A stretch of DNA of 64,000 nt from Bugulina stolonifera (lineage: Eukaryota > Bryozoa > Gymnolaemata > Cheilostomatida > Bugulidae), in NCBI GenBank assembly GCA_935421135.1, contig OW285188.1, forward strand, positions 18,887,233 to 18,951,232. The letters are read 5' to 3'. Shown here one piece after another: positions 12,512-23,346 of the stretch. A program made the position numbers and the translations under genes. Below the pieces are notes generated by a model. It was not told the origin of the DNA, did not search any database, and saw only the letters and a program-made list of their open reading frames with translations. Position 1 is the first letter of the stretch; each line of letters begins with the position of its first letter.

Positions 12512-15286
12512 CATGCAAATGATAGTACCACAAATAGAGAAAATACAAAAAAATATAAGAAAGAAGTCCATCTTGATGTTTTATATACCAACATACGTTC
12601 TTTGCGAAACAAGTATGTCAATTTAGAATGGGAGGCAATGGTCAACAACAACATTAAAATGATTTGTATTACTGAAACAATGTTGGACGATACAGTATCT
12701 AGTGGAGAAATAAAGATTACTAATTTTTCAGTTTATCGTCAGGATAGAAACATTAACGGTGGTGGAGTCGCAATATATTTGCACAACAGCATTGAAGCGA
12801 CCAGGGTATTGTTAGATTCAGCAGCTGAGGCGGTGTGTCTCAAAATCTCCACTGATAAAGGTAGAGACAAGATCATGATTCTGTGTGTGTACAGACCTCC
12901 AAATAGCAGTGACAATCTTTTGATTCCTAATTTGTTTAAGGAGGTTGTAATGTTGTCTTCACAAGAAAACTGTTCATTGCTAATATGTGGTGATTTTAAT
13001 TTTCCACATATAAATTGGCATCTGGCTTCACATTCAGGATCAAAAGCTTTATATGACCCATTTTTATCCTCGTTGTATGATCTTGGACTAATTCAACACA
13101 TATTTCAGCCAACTCATACTCATGGAAATATATTAGACCTTGTATTTAGCAATGAGATGATAGTACATGATATAACCGTGCATACTCCTGTAATAAGTGA
13201 TCACTCAATAATAATAATATCTCTAAATTTATGTGCAGAGCTAACCAAGGATTTGAGTAGTCGAATAATATATAATTATGACCAAGTAGACATCAAACGG
13301 GCAAAGGAAACTTTTGGTCCATGGGAGGAAGCGATAAGGCAAGCCATTGAGAAGAAGGAACACATAGACTCTATTTATGATATGTTTATTCAATCGATAC
13401 AAGATTTAAAGAACAAGTGTATAAAAACCAAAACTATTACTACAATTCCTAATAGTCCAGAATGGATGACAAAAAGACTCAAAAGTTCTATTAGCCATCA
13501 GCGCACACTTTATAATAAAATGAAAAGATTTCCATCAGACTATAACATCAAACAATATAAGATGTGTAGAAAAAAGAACAAGATTTTAGTAAAATATGCT
13601 AAAAAAAGCTTCATGAACCGAATGTTATACAAACCTCTCATGGAAGGTAATTCAAAATCATTTTATAAGTATCTTCGAGCATGCAGAAGTAATGACTCCA
13701 ATATTATTCCACACTTGAAATATACTAACCAAATTTTCAAAACACCAGAATCTAAAGCCAACTGTTTCAATGAATATTTTGAGTCTGTGTTCACAGTGGA
13801 TGATGCGTCTGTTTGTCAAACTCTTGGTACTTCATATGACAATACAATTGTCAGTCAAGAGATTACTGTGACTGCCAAAGGAGTTTTAAAGTTATTAAGC
13901 GACATTGATACCAACAAAGCAGGTGGACCTGATAACATCTCAGGTGTTGTGTTGAAAGTTTTTGCTCCTGTCATCAACATTTCTCTTAAAGATATATTTT
14001 CATATTCACTTTCATCAGGAGTACTTCCTTCAGTTTGGAGGCTGGCCAGAGTTCAGCCAGTCCATAAAAAGGGAAGTAAACAGCTACCTAAAAACTATCG
14101 CCCAGTCTCTTTGACTTGTATAACATGCAAGCTTCTTGAGCACATTATTTCCTCCCATTTACACCGTGTTTTACAAGAAGTAGACTTTTTTGCTGATGGT
14201 CAACATGGTTTTCGTCCACACAGATCCTGTGATACACAACTCGTCCATACTCTTGGACATGTTTCCCATTTGTATGATTTAGGTAACACCATAAACTTAC
14301 TTATTTTAGATTTTTCGAAAGCATTTGATACAGTAAATCATAGGAAGCTGATTTTCAAATTAACACATATTGGTATCAACAGTACTATTGTCAGCTGGAT
14401 TTCAAAATTTTTGAATGATCGAAGACAATATGTCATGGTAGAAGGTCAAAACTCCAGCTGTCGACCTGTAACATCAGGAGTTCCTCAGGGTTCAGTTTTA
14501 GGGCCACTTCTCTTTTTAATTTTTATCAATGATCTGCCTTTACAATTAAAGTCTCCATGTAGGTTATTTGCAGATGATGTGATCATTTATAATACCGTTA
14601 AAAATGCATCAATCTTGCAACAAGATCTAAATAAGCTAGAAATGTGGTCGGAGAAGTGGCAATTGAGTTTTAATGTCTCAAAGTGTAGTTTTTTACAAAT
14701 TGGACAGAAAGGACGAAGTGATAAACAAGACTATTTTTTACACCACCAAATTTTAAAACAAGTTGAATTTCACATGTATCTCGGAGTCTGTCTGCAGTCA
14801 AATTTAAAATGGGATCGCCATATTAACAAAATTACCCACACTGCAACACTAAGGCTAGCTCAACTGCGCAGAATTTTAAAGTATGCAAATATGCCAACAC
14901 GCAGAGTAGCATATTTAACATTAGTAAGACCTTTGCTAGAGTTTGCAAGCCAAGTGTGGGACCCTCATCAAAAAACTCTAATTAAGCAAATTGAAAAGGT
15001 ACAAAATAAAGGTCTAAGATTTATTTATAAAATTAGAGGGCAAGTTAGTTTTAAACAGCTGAGGGAAAAGGTAGGCATAAAGTCTTTACAAGAACGGAGG
15101 AAGGAGGCAAGATTGTCACTTTTTTCAAGGTGCCTGGCTGAAGGTATTGAGCCAACTTTTAATTATAATTTAGATAAGATACACAAAACAAGACAGGCCG
15201 TTAATACATATACACCACACATCAGAACAAATATCTTTTATTCCTCATTTTGGCCCAGAACCCTGAGAGAGCTACGGTCTGAATGA
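12512..15286 (+). CDS. LINE endonuclease-reverse transcriptase (CR1/L2-like ORF2)
   Basis: An open frame of 924 codons, counted from the codon after the upstream TAG. The first recognisable EN motif, YTNIRSLRNKY, lies before the first TTG at 12602, so the true start is uncertain. An APE-type endonuclease comes first (GGGVAIYLHNS, CGDFN near 12990, SDH near 13198). The reverse transcriptase follows (PVHKKG, NYRPVSL, LDFSKAFDTVNHRK with the catalytic Asp near 14312, SGVPQGSVLGP, FADD at 14567-14578), then a C-terminal region with YLGVCLQSNLKWD. All catalytic motifs are present and the frame is unbroken, so the enzyme may be active or recently so. It would nick target DNA and copy the element RNA in place. 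The family call rests on motif style. Confidence 0.9.
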   Translation, partial: HANDSTTNRENTKKYKKEVHLDVLYTNIRSLRNKYVNLEWEAMVNNNIKMICITETMLDDTVSSGEIKITNFSVYRQDRNINGGGVAIYLHNSIEATRVLLDSAAEAVCLKISTDKGRDKIMILCVYRPPNSSDNLLIPNLFKEVVMLSSQENCSLLICGDFNFPHINWHLASHSGSKALYDPFLSSLYDLGLIQHIFQPTHTHGNILDLVFSNEMIVHDITVHTPVISDHSIIIISLNLCAELTKDLSSRIIYNYDQVDIKRAKETFGPWEEAIRQAIEKKEHIDSIYDMFIQSIQDLKNKCIKTKTITTIPNSPEWMTKRLKSSISHQRTLYNKMKRFPSDYNIKQYKMCRKKNKILVKYAKKSFMNRMLYKPLMEGNSKSFYKYLRACRSNDSNIIPHLKYTNQIFKTPESKANCFNEYFESVFTVDDASVCQTLGTSYDNTIVSQEITVTAKGVLKLLSDIDTNKAGGPDNISGVVLKVFAPVINISLKDIFSYSLSSGVLPSVWRLARVQPVHKKGSKQLPKNYRPVSLTCITCKLLEHIISSHLHRVLQEVDFFADGQHGFRPHRSCDTQLVHTLGHVSHLYDLGNTINLLILDFSKAFDTVNHRKLIFKLTHIGINSTIVSWISKFLNDRRQYVMVEGQNSSCRPVTSGVPQGSVLGPLLFLIFINDLPLQLKSPCRLFADDVIIYNTVKNASILQQDLNKLEMWSEKWQLSFNVSKCSFLQIGQKGRSDKQDYFLHHQILKQVEFHMYLGVCLQSNLKWDRHINKITHTATLRLAQLRRILKYANMPTRRVAYLTLVRPLLEFASQVWDPHQKTLIKQIEKVQNKGLRFIYKIRGQVSFKQLREKVGIKSLQERRKEARLSLFSRCLAEGIEPTFNYNLDKIHKTRQAVNTYTPHIRTNIFYSSFWPRTLRELRSE

Positions 15287-15495
15287 ATGACTGAGACTAA
15301 TAATAACACATATATCACAAAACATAAAAAAAAAAATACATATATATATAAATATCATATAACAAAGAAAAAGATTACAAAAATAGCACTTTTAACATAA
15401 AATTGAAAAAAAAAAAACAATCGAGTTCTCACGACTTTACGCACTTTTAAGTGCGGTCTCTGTGAGAAAATGCAAAAAAAAAAAAAAAAAAAAAA
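15287..15495 (+). mobile_element. LINE 3' UTR and A-tail
   Basis: A short 3' tail after the ORF2 stop, ending GCGGTCTCTGTGAGAAAATG and a run of about 22 A (15474-15495). It joins directly to the 3' end of an oppositely oriented LINE fragment with a related tail (GGTCTCAGTGGGAAAA on the minus strand). Confidence 0.75.
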
Positions 15496-16330
15496 TAATT
15501 TTCCCACTGAGACCGTCAGGAAAAACGGAAGAGATGTGGGAACACAATATGGATGTTTTTTTTTCTCTTTCTCTCTTTTTCGATAACTTTTATTCCCTTT
15601 TATATATAATTTATAATGTTGAATATTTTTTTTTTATATTTTTTATATGTGCTTTAGAATAGTATTTATATATTTTTTTATTATTTATCATGTCATACAA
15701 CAACAAAAAAGAAAAGAAAAAAAAAAAAAAAAAAAAGAACTATTTATCAGCTCTCAAGACGCATATCACGTATGGTTTTTGGCCAGAAGGAGTAATAAAA
15801 TTGATTCGTTTTTATGTATGGTGTGTAAGTGTTTTGGCATTGTCTCGTATTATACTTATTGAGGTAATTGTAATCGAAAGGTGGTTCAATCCCCTCAGTA
15901 ATACAACGATGGAACAGTTTTAGTCTGGCCTTTTTTCGCCTTTCAGTTAAGGATTCTATTTGGGTGTGTTCTCTTATGTTTGTGAAACTTACTTGCCCTT
16001 TTATTCTGAAAATAAATCTTAATGCTTGATTTTGTATTTTTTCAAGTTGTTTTATGTATTTCCTTTGGTGTGGGTCCCATATCTGGGATGCATATTCCAA
16101 ATGAGGTCGTACTATTGCGAAAAATGCTGTTTTTCGAGTCTTGGTGTCTGCAGTTTTTAAGACTCTTCTTAGTAGACCTAGTTTTTGGGTTGCAGCAGTT
16201 ACCATTTTGGAAATTTGCGAATCCCATTTCAAGTTATTTTGGAGGCACACACCTAGGTAGGAATGAGATGTTACTCGCTCTGACATGACATATCCAATCC
16301 ACCAACGAGTTTTTTTAGAGTTCAATCAAA
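15496..16330 (-). mobile_element. 5'-truncated LINE fragment, tail to tail with the first
   Basis: The minus-strand ORF 16325-15747 (192 aa) is the C-terminal part of a related LINE ORF2: YLGVCLQNNLKWD, PHLEYASQIWDPHQRKYIK and FWPKTIRDMR align by eye with the tail of the complete copy. Endonuclease and RT catalytic parts are missing, as expected of a 5'-truncated insertion. Its 3' UTR (15746-15496) is AT-rich and meets the A-tail of the plus-strand LINE. Confidence 0.85.
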
Positions 16331-16713
16331 ATGAAGTTGAAAGTCAAGTGAAATTAAAAATATAAAATTTAGAAATAAAATGTTATGTAATTGTCTTGTG
16401 TGAAAGACATCCTTATTATTTATTACAGTGATGTTCATTAATCTTTGGACGCCTAGATGATTTTTACGTTTTTGAGATCTGTGGGGCTATCTACTGTTAC
16501 AAAGTGTATTATTGTAATGTTTTTGAGATATGCTTAAACGAGGATGGGGATGAACTCGAGCCGTATGGATCTATGGATCCGCCGGTGGAGTTACCCGCCT
16601 ACAAGAGAAAGCCTCCATAGGTTTGAGTTAGGAGATGTTGCTTTATTAGAGCGCAAGCAACAACTGATTTAATACAGAAAATGTACTGCCTTTTATACTA
16701 TATCTATTTCCGG

Positions 16714-17355
16714 CAGACATGTGCCAAGCAGACAAATACTCAAGTCAAGAGTCAAGTAAGAGTATATATTCCCAATTGATAAAAAGTAATTTAGAGTCAA
16801 CTCATCGGATGAAGCAAGTCAAAAGTAGAGTAAGAGTAAATAAACAGCTATTTTGAAAAGTAAAGTAAGAGTCAAGCAACTAGTGCCAAAATGCTAGAGT
16901 CAGAGTAGAGTCAAAAGTACAGCGGTATGTCAAAGAGAATACCAATGGGAATTTTGTATAACACAAATTTCTGATGTATACAAGTGTGACAACACACAAT
17001 AGGTAATACTTAGTGTTAGATCAGATTTTCTGTCAGTTATAGTAGTTCTGAGGAACAAAGGCTACTTCAAATTTGCACTTGTTATAATGGTAGGTCTGTT
17101 TATCTATAAGCCTCTCAGGTTCTCTATGGTGGACAGGACTTATTACATAATTACACCAAACCAATAGAATTATCATTGATAGCTTAGAGATTAGAGTAAA
17201 GTAAGAGTCAAGCATCATGCTTTGTAGGAGAGTAGAAGTAAAAGTCAATTCCCAGCTTTCACACAATACAAAAGCACAAAGTCAATTAAAAGTAATGAAA
17301 AGCTGTTGCTCGAGTTAACTTGAGTCGAGTAAAATGACTCGAGTGCCCATGTCTG
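16714..17355. mobile_element. Nested hAT-like MITE
   Basis: The ends are CAGACATG(T/G)GC and inverse, flanked by the exact 8-bp duplication ATTTCCGG at 16706-16713 and 17356-17363. The body is rich in GAGTCAAG/TAAGAGT words and has no ORF. It sits inside the TA-flanked element, so it inserted later. Confidence 0.85.
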
Positions 17356-17740
17356 ATTTCCGGCCAAAAGAGGCCGATAAGGTATCGGGTCCGGAACTGA
17401 TGCAACAACATGGATGGTTCCGCCCGACGTCGGCCATAAAAAGGGTCGCCTTGGCACAAAAAGTGCTTACAATAATGTAAAACATAAAGTGTATGAATAT
17501 GAGCCTTTTCTGAAGCATCGGCCCCAAGTGATGCTTATAATATATGGCAAAAGACTCTGTTTAATATAATCAGACAAGAGAAGGTAATTGCTAACAGTAT
17601 GTGGGAAAAACCAAGTTGTAATGCAAATAGTCTGATTGACAGGTAATAATGGTAAGGCACACAATAGAAGTTGATTGGATATAAGTGGTATAACACGCAT
17701 GAGTATAATTGCATAAGATAAGACATCATGCATGAATGAA

Positions 17741-17780
17741 TATGGATAACATGGATAATATGGATAACATGGATAATAAT
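17741..17780. repeat. Short tandem repeat
   Basis: Four units of ATGGATAA(C/T) inside the TA-flanked element. Confidence 0.7.
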
Positions 17781-18340
17781 GTCAGTGTTAATGTCAATAT
17801 ACAAGAAGAGTAAGAACTCAGTTCGTGTCCAGGCAGGCTGTTTCACCACATTATTAAACTATATATTGGCTAAATCCTCATTAGTCAATGAATCAATTTT
17901 TCGCAAAATCACTACTGTTTGATAAAACCTAGAAATCTTATAGCACACATAAACATGCCACCAATGGTAAACCGATCTAGGGGTGTGCTAACAGGTTATT
18001 GTAGTGACATTATATTTAGCTTTCAGGGCCACCAAATCTTCAAAGAGTTTGTTCACAGCACATAATGTGCAAGAAAATAAAAATAAATGTGTATAGTGGC
18101 TTCCCTCAGTGCTTCAAAGAATAGCGACCTCTTAGACTTCGTTGAACAATTTTTTGCAAAAAAATTTTCAGGTACCTAAAACCTCATTGATTTTATAAAA
18201 TATGGAATCAGCAGCTAACGAGGATTTCAAAACTGTATAATTTGAGCTACTTAAGGGTGATAGGCTTCTTTTTAGAACCAAAAATATCCATGAAACAATG
18301 GTGGTGTAAAAGCGTCCAAAGATTAATGAACATCACTATA

Positions 18341-19269
18341 TATAGGCCCTAGAGGTAATGAGGATTACAATATGATGCTAATATTATAATAACAATAATT
18401 ATAATATCATAACAATTAAATATTAACTTATAATTTATAACGCATTCAACCAACTTGCACTTGCACCCTAAGTGAAATAGAATCAGAATGTACTATAATC
18501 TAAAACTATCAAGTATCAACGCAGAAGTAAATGAATAAGGCTGGTAATTTGAAGAGGAACATATCAACCACTAGATGTACATCTAGATGTATGGTAGATT
18601 ACCTCTGTCAGAGATGAAAAAGTTCCTGCTGTTTTTGCGATATATCGGGACTTTGTTGTATAATATGATTGTAACAGTGTTGTGTCTGACTGGGTAGCGA
18701 GGACGCAGTCGCACAACATACAGCCTGAGAGCCGGAGAATAAACGCTAGGCCCACCAGGCAGACACTAGCTAGACATGGGCTGGAGAGAGGATGACCTCT
18801 GTACTCAGTCCAAGATGCGAGGAAAATTTGACCAGCAACAGGGACGGAGTGCATGGTGACAAAAGTTAAACCAGCTTGCGTAGGCACAATGCAATGCTAG
18901 GCTGTAAAAGGCACGTATCTGACGGGACTGACTCCTCTACGTGGGGTAGCAGGAGCGGCACTTCTCATGGAGCAATATTGGGTCCTAGTTACACTCCTGG
19001 AGAAATTCTCAGACTACACTAAGAACCCAAGTCCAAATAGTGCTTGTGTATGGCAGAGGTAGAATGAGGCAGTACTTGTGAATTGGAGACGAGATTTGAA
19101 ACTGGGTTGTAGGATCCAAGTGATTTTGCATGTTAGAATTCCAATAGTTTCGACCACTACTCTGTAAATTCTTTATAATTCATATATGCTTTGTATCAAT
19201 ATACATTTCAATAGAGAATGAATGGAAGATTGGTAACATAGAATACGTTGCACAACCAAATAGTTTCAC
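18341..19269. other. Non-coding stretch with a dispersed repeat
   Basis: No gene recognised. 18670-18745 is the inverted counterpart of the repeat at about 11500-11575. Confidence 0.4.
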
Positions 19270-20044
19270 AGTTGGGCCAAACCAATCATGGGGACTGGTC
19301 CAGAGTGGGTTGCAGACCCGACACAGATTTAATATTTTTTGTTACCATGTGAAAGAGGACGTTGAGTTTAGTATATCTGTGACAGGAAATATTTTTAACC
19401 CTAACGGTGTGGCAATGGGGGCCCGGTAAAAATAGCTGATTTTTTTGCATTTTTCTGCACTGAATATCTCTGAAACCATTTGTTTGATCTCTTTCAAATT
19501 TTGTGTGTGTTTTATCCCACCGCTATATTATATTATTAGTCAACAGTTTAAATCTTAGATAGTTACAGGAGCTTACCATGCGGCAGCAAAGTCATGCACA
19601 AAATAGCACCAGAGGTCGAGGTGGCATATTTTTCCAATATTGGAGACACTACATTTCAGTTAATCCTGCAGCGGAATGATAATATTTTGATTGATAACAA
19701 TCATGTCACTTTCTTGATTCATGTCATGACTAAAAAACGATAAATTTCTCTCAACTTCCTGTTTTACGCGCACTTTTCACAATGGCCGCCAACAAAATCG
19801 GTGCTGCGGCAGCGTTTTGGCAGCAAAAATGCAACATGACTGCGGTGAAAACTTTAGGTTTAAAACATGCTTTCTATACAATTTACACCTGTAGATTTCA
19901 TTTCTGCAGTGAAAATCAATGCTTTTTGACTCTTTCTACTAGGAAATTAGCATCAAAGTTCCCTTCCATTCACCCCTTATCAGCATGCGCCCTTGCAGAT
20001 TTTGAGAGACTGAATTCAGACACCGGGAGGCTGAACTCGGATGC

Positions 20045-20435
20045 GGGCAAAGAGGGTAAAAAGTGAGAGGGATCACTCAATGATAATACCCTGTCTCACC
20101 AAATACGTCCAATTTGGCGGTACCGACGTTTCGCGATCAGCTTTCCCGCCATTTGCCTACTGATATATTGAATAGCTATTCGACTGTAATTGAAGCTTGA
20201 CGATTGTTATATTTAGTATCCTGTATTGATATCTCGTTAGTGGAAATAGAGGGGTTATACGAGCCCGTTGTAAGGAAGCTCTCCTTATTGATCTGTGGGA
20301 CGCCAATCAGCATAGCGGATTTGCACACACTAAGTAGCATAACTACTAACTTAATCTGTACCGCGTTTGGAGGCAGGAGGGAGACAGTTTTTGCCCGGAG
20401 TGATCCCTCTTTCCTTTTACACTCTTTGGTGCAGG
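20045..20435 (+). mobile_element. Small inverted-repeat element, copy A
   Basis: The ends are AAAGAGGGTAAAAAG with GAGGGATCACTC at the left and the complement at the right (GAGTGATCCCTCTTTCC then TTTTACACTCTTT). It is about 390 bp with no ORF. Copy B at 20742-21108 is the same element in the opposite orientation. Confidence 0.75.
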
Positions 20436-20741
20436 TAGATGTATGTTTGGTTGTGCGGCAGGAAATGAGAATGGCAGAGATGGTATGTCATGGTACATGA
20501 TACGCATTGATACTTCGCCATCAGAGGTTCTCCGTGCTAGTAATGCTAGCAATCCTTGTCATTCAAAGCAGTGATGCATTCGGGTGCCTGGTATCACTGG
20601 TGCATTGCTGTGCCTATCATCCTGCTGCTTCTGATACTTTTTTACATCTTGGGAGCCATTCCATACAGTGATTTAATATTGTCTTTGGCGTAGTCGTACA
20701 AATTCCTTGAAGTTGTGATATGGTTAGAAGATATTCGTCAA

Positions 20742-21108
20742 AGAGGGTAAAAGGAAAGAGGGATCACTTCGGCCAAAAACTGTCCCTCCCCACCTCCAAA
20801 CGTGGTCCAGATTAAATAAGGAGTTGTGCCACCTTGTGAATAAATCTACTATGGCTATTGGCGTTCCGCAGACCAATGAGAAACGCTTCTTTACAACGGC
20901 GTCGTATAAACCATCTATTTATCTTAATACAGGATTGTAAATATAACAATCGTTAAGTTGCGGTTTAAGTCGAACAGCTATCCAAATTACCAGTAGGCAG
21001 ATGGCGTGAAAGTGAATAGCGGAGCGTCGGGACTGCCAAATTGGGCGTATTTGGTGGGACAGGGTATTATCATTGAGTGATCCCTCTTTCCTTTTACTCT
21101 CTTTGTAC
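20742..21108 (-). mobile_element. Small inverted-repeat element, copy B
   Basis: Reverse-oriented copy of the element at 20045-20435. It shares inner words such as AATACAGGAT, CAGTAGGCA and GGTGGGACAGGGTATTATC. Its right end abuts the transposase-like remnant. Confidence 0.75.
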
Positions 21109-21340
21109 TCATTGCAGACTGGCTCTATGAGCTTGACATTTCACTACAGCTCCAAGGCCAACACATGCAGACTTTTCATAACTGGTCGCAAAGTAATGCC
21201 ACTTAGCCCTCACATTGAAATCAGCTTCATGGTGCATCAGATTGTTGAAAGCTTCATAGTTTTTGTATTGCGAAAAAGCCCCATCTGTAAAGTAATGCAC
21301 CATACTTTCATAAACCAATCCGCATCCGTAAAAATTTCAA
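21109..21340 (-). pseudogene. Transposase-like remnant
   Basis: A 69-codon minus-strand frame contains FTDGAFSQYKNYEAFNNL, then HHEADFNVRAKWHYFATSYE and CVGLGAVVKC. The pattern (Ser/Thr-Asp-Gly, QYKN, WH-FFATS-like, Gly-x-Gly-x-x-K) recalls transposase-derived proteins common in invertebrate genomes; I cannot name the superfamily with confidence. It stops at the edge of copy B and has no continuation I can join, so it is a fragment. Confidence 0.5.
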
Positions 21341-21667
21341 CAAGCTGATCATGCTTCATAACAAACGTTCCATTGAACTTCACCTTGCAATAATATACAT
21401 ACCTGACCGCTCGCTGGCTACATGAGCATTTAATCCAACTGGAACAACAGTGTTACTGCCTAGTTGTCGCTCAGCAGCAGTAAACATACTTGGGTTCAAA
21501 GCACTTTGATGTCAAATGTAGTTTACATGGATTTAAAAGTGGTGCCTGTGCAGCTGACTGATTGTACACTGATCAGGTAGACTGGTTGCTCAATAATGAC
21601 TAGTGCAGTTTTATTCCTGTGTTTTGTCATTGGAATGGTAGGGAAGTCCCCCTGTTTTAGTGAATTA

Positions 21668-22000
21668 AGTCGGGTGCAGACTGGAAGCAAATGAGGCGAA
21701 ATCCGCTAGAGAAGTTGCGAGAAACAAGCGAGACCCTGACGTGTTGGGCTCAATTTGCGAATTCGCTCAGATCAAACATGTTTAATAGTTTCGCTTGCCG
21801 CGTGCGTGCTATTGGTTGAAAACCCACTCATTACGCCATTTCGTTCGTAAAGTTAAGCATTCTTAAGCACAGGACGTGTTCAAGCCAGTAGTCAAATACG
21901 AATGTTTCGCGCCTAGTGTGCTTGGAAGTGCGAAGCGAAACACTGGCCCCACTTGCCGCGCGACTGATTTCGCCTCCAGTTTGCTCCCGGCTTTGTGCTG
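21668..22000. repeat. Small inverted repeat in the fold-back core
   Basis: The left end (ACTGGAAGCAAATGAGGCGAAAT) and right end (ATTTCGCCTCCAGTTTGCTCCC) are imperfect reverse complements, suggesting a roughly 330-bp MITE. No target duplication could be assigned. Confidence 0.5.
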
Positions 22001-22936
22001 CCTCTGTGCATTATTCACTGTTGTTTACTGTTAGAAGGGGATTTCCCAACATTTGTCATTTGTGCCTGGATGATCAGAGATTGCTAGTGGCCATGTAAAG
22101 CATCTGAATATGTGTGAGCTTAGATGGTATAAGAGAAAGTCTGTTATTAGTATTGGAATGGGACCACAGTATATAGAATAGCATACAAATGCGTGTCAAT
22201 GAGAGTTAAATGAGAAGAGACTTTGATGCTAATTTTCTAGTAGAAAGAGTCAGAAAGCATTGATTTTCACTACAGAAATGAAATCTACAAGTGTGAATTG
22301 TATAGGAAACATGTTTTAAACCTTAAGTTTTCACCGCAGTCATGGTGTATTTTTGCTGCCAAAACGCTGCCGCAGCGCAAATTTTGTTGGCGGCCATCTA
22401 GAAAAGTGCGAGTAAAACAGGAAGTTGAGAGAAATTTATCGTTTTTTAGTCATGACATGAATCAAGAAAGTTACATGATTGTTATCAATCAAAATATTAT
22501 CATCCCGCTGCAGGATTAACTGAAATCTAGCCTCTCCAATATTGGCAAAATCTGCCACCTCGACCTCTGATGCCATTTTGTGCATGACTTTGCTGCCGCA
22601 TGGTAAGCTCCTGTAACTATCTAAGATTTAAACTGTTGATTGATGATGTACTATAGCTGTAGGATAAAACACACAAAATTTGAAAGAGATCAAACAAATG
22701 GTTTCAGAGATATTCAGTGCAGAAAATGCAAAAAATCAAAAATTGACAAAATGTGAGGAGACAACTCCAAAAGAGTCATCTTCACCGGGCCCCCATTGTC
22801 ACACCGTTAAGGTTAAAAAATTTCCTGTCACAGATAAACTAAACTCAATGTCCTCTTTCACGTGGTAGCAAGAAACATTAAATCTGCGTCGGGTCTGCAA
22901 CCCACTCTGGACCAGTCCCCATGATTTGGCCCAGTT

Positions 22937-23346
22937 ATGTCATGTATTGATCAGGAGGTCCTGTCTCTATAAATCAATTATTGATGCCCTGACAGTAAGT
23001 GAGCAACCGAATTGTATGCATTTGAATTTAGAGAGCTGCCATTTTTGCTATAGGTTATGTTGTTTCTACTACTTTAATATGTAATTAAGTCACTCCTTAG
23101 TAGTTTATATATATGTGAATTCCTGTGGTTCTACATACAGTATTTTCATAAAATATGACACGTTTTAGCTCAAACATCATGTGAAAGGAAAGATATGCCC
23201 TATTGTAGGACTAACGATGATATGTCCGGTTGTACAATAGTATTATTGTCTATTACCAAATATGGTAAACTATGCACTTTACTTTGATTTGAGCAGTACT
23301 GGAACAATTACATTAAGAGAACTGTTTTCCAACAATTTAGATCGCA
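22937..23346 (+). other. 5' flank of the RING/B-box/propeller gene
   Basis: AT-rich non-coding stretch immediately upstream of the start codon. No clear TATA box or other promoter element was recognised. Confidence 0.4.

Larger units (their letters stand above)
16426..18338. mobile_element. TA-flanked inverted-repeat transposon (Tc1/mariner-like target)
   Basis: The ends read AGTGATGTTCATTAATCTTT (continuing GGACGC) and its reverse complement, about 26 bp, and are flanked by TA at 16424-16425 and 18339-18340. TA duplication suggests the Tc1/mariner group. I see no transposase ORF in the 1.9-kb body, so it is non-autonomous. It has been invaded by a hAT-like element at 16714-17355. A GC-richer patch at 16550-16640 (GGATCCGCCGG) is unexplained. 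Confidence 0.75.
19270..22936. mobile_element. 3.7-kb fold-back element with about 700-bp inverted arms
   Basis: Left arm about 19270-19990 and right arm about 22190-22936 are reverse complements with scattered mismatches. The outer ends read near GGGCCAAA..ATCATGGGGACTGG, and the arms share blocks such as GGTTTCAGAGATATTCAGTG. No target duplication was found. The centre (19990-22190) holds two copies of a smaller inverted element, a transposase scrap and a further small inverted repeat, so it has served as a landing site. The open frames in the arms have no recognisable product. Confidence 0.75.
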
